Source: RGIG1959 sp045637645 (GTDB lineage: Bacteria; Bacillota; Clostridia; Oscillospirales; Acutalibacteraceae). Taken from it: DNA of 15,704 bases. Of the stretch, positions 14,883-15,704 are shown one piece after another. The stretch is from positions 1-15,704 of the forward strand of contig JAZTZV010000038.1 in the NCBI GenBank assembly GCA_045637645.1. Reading direction: 5' to 3'. The notes below the pieces were generated by a model. The model worked only from the letters and a program-made list of their open reading frames with translations, made no database searches and was not told the DNA's origin. Position numbers and translations under genes: made by a program. Every line of letters starts with the position of its first letter. The first letter of the stretch is position 1.

Positions 14883-15704
14883 TTAGATGAGGTCTTCAAC
14901 CGGAACGCCCGAAGCTTCCGAGAAAGCGAGGAGCGCGTCAGTGGTGTCGACTTCGCCGTTCATATCCATGTCAGCGCAAGCGTACTCTTCGTCGGTGAGG
15001 TCGATGTAACCGCCGGCCGCGTTGAAGATGATCAGCGCGTCATAGGTGTCCACATCGCCGTCTTTGTCCATATCGCCGAGGTCCGCCACGGGAGCAGCTT
15101 CTTCCGCATAGCAGATATCGAGCCAAGTCACGCAAACAGCGGGATCCATCACGGTGCCGCCGGAGGTCGCGAAGATCTTGACATAGGAGATTTCGACTTT
15201 ACCGTTCTTGATGACATCGCTGTCCGCGGGGAGGATGTCGGAGAGCATCACATAACCGCTGTAGTTGCCGGCGGTCACGTCCGCAAGGATGGTGCCGTAG
15301 GCTTTGCCTTCGCCCTCGAAATCATCGGGAGTCGCGTCGCCGAAGAAGACGTACAGGGTGGTGGAAGCACCGGGGAGAACATTGAGGTTCACGTCGATGC
15401 CGGTGGTGGCGTAGTCATAGGTCTCGCCCACTTCGATGTAAGCCGACGGCCAGTTGCCGTTGGTGTTACCGAAGGTCATTTGACCGGCGGCGTCATCATA
15501 GGAAACGATGGCTTCCGAGTTGCCGCCCATGTCGGGGGAAGAGGGAGTCCAATCGTTCACGCGATCGTTGGCAGCGAGGAAGTTGAATGCGTTCCAGCTG
15601 TCGTTCCAGCCGTTCTCGGGGAAGAGCTCAACATCGGCAACGCCGTCGGTCATCGCGCACTTGGTAACGGTGATGGTGCCCGCCGCCTTCGCGATGAAGG
15701 TGAT
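14883..15704 (-). CDS. Dockerin type I protein, C-terminal part (5' partial)
   Basis: The frame is open to the window edge; 273 residues are visible, and the ATG at 15653 is internal, as coding sequence continues beyond it. The C-terminal 65 residues (14886-15080) are a type I dockerin with two calcium loops: DMDKDGDVDTYD and DMDMNGEVDTTD, each with acidic or Asn residues at positions 1, 3, 5, 9 and 12, each followed by a helix (ALIIFNAAGGY, ALLAFSEASGV). Dockerins plug secreted proteins into cohesin-bearing scaffoldins. The upstream 200 residues are Gly/Asp/Thr-rich with many predicted strands, resembling a beta-sandwich carbohydrate-binding or adhesion domain, but I recognise no family. The signal peptide and any catalytic domain lie outside the window. 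Confidence 0.88.
   Translation of the reverse strand: MTFIAKAAGTITVTKCAMTDGVADVELFPENGWNDSWNAFNFLAANDRVNDWTPSSPDMGGNSEAIVSYDDAAGQMTFGNTNGNWPSAYIEVGETYDYATTGIDVNLNVLPGASTTLYVFFGDATPDDFEGEGKAYGTILADVTAGNYSGYVMLSDILPADSDVIKNGKVEISYVKIFATSGGTVMDPAVCVTWLDICYAEEAAPVADLGDMDKDGDVDTYDALIIFNAAGGYIDLTDEEYACADMDMNGEVDTTDALLAFSEASGVPVEDLI

Noticed and set aside
14738..14899. N-terminal extension of SpoIIGA to the upstream in-frame ATG
   Set aside because: The extension runs through both terminators and the promoter, while ATG 14737 has an ideal GAGGAGG site and gives the usual SpoIIGA N-terminus.

Overview
The window most likely comes from a spore-forming, anaerobic member of the Clostridia, probably a gut Oscillospiraceae/Ruminococcus-like organism. 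The signs are a spoIIGA-sigE sporulation operon, a bile-salt-hydrolase-family gene, a type I dockerin protein, a surface protein with a poly-threonine linker, strong AGGAGG-type ribosome binding sites and moderate GC content. The taxon is inferred from gene content only.

Layout. (1) 1-328: the 3' end of a surface protein (Thr-rich linker plus aromatic repeat modules), followed by a hairpin and a structured leader. (2) 463-11146: a nine-gene plus-strand run for making and exporting a surface glycan. Its first four genes overlap: a GT4 glycosyltransferase, a polysaccharide pyruvyl transferase family protein, an iron-sulfur/FrhB-type flavoprotein and a Wzx-like flippase. Next come a UDP-HexNAc dehydrogenase and a C4-epimerase (TviB/TviC or WbpO/WbpP type, giving UDP-GalNAcA). 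Last come capE, capF and capG, the three-enzyme route from UDP-GlcNAc to UDP-N-acetyl-L-fucosamine. A strong, symmetric terminator closes the run at 11154-11189. (3) 11222-12127 (minus): a Cys-rich FliB-family protein. It is divergent from 12189-13148 (plus), a choloylglycine-hydrolase-family enzyme with the full set of bile-salt-hydrolase catalytic residues. (4) 13145-14737 (minus): sigE and spoIIGA, with a promoter region carrying an extended -10 and a perfect Spo0A-box core. (5) 14802-14867: two stacked terminators. (6) 14883-15704 (minus): the 3' end of a secreted-type protein ending in a type I dockerin.

How it fits together. The glycan run can supply two activated acetamido sugars, one acidic and one 6-deoxy, plus at least one transferase, a possible pyruvyl decoration and the flippase. 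No polymerase, chain-length regulator or initiating phosphoglycosyl transferase is present, so the pathway depends on genes elsewhere. SpoIIGA is the membrane protease that activates pro-sigma-E, and the two are encoded 12 nt apart. sigG, often next to sigE in related genomes, is not found. The sigE stop codon overlaps that of the convergent hydrolase gene.

No CRISPR array, transposon, tRNA or rRNA was seen. The least understood part is the pyruvyl-transferase/FrhB pair. The pairing is known from Firmicutes and Bacteroidetes glycan loci, but to my knowledge its chemistry is not established. Nothing else in the window looks like a wholly new system.
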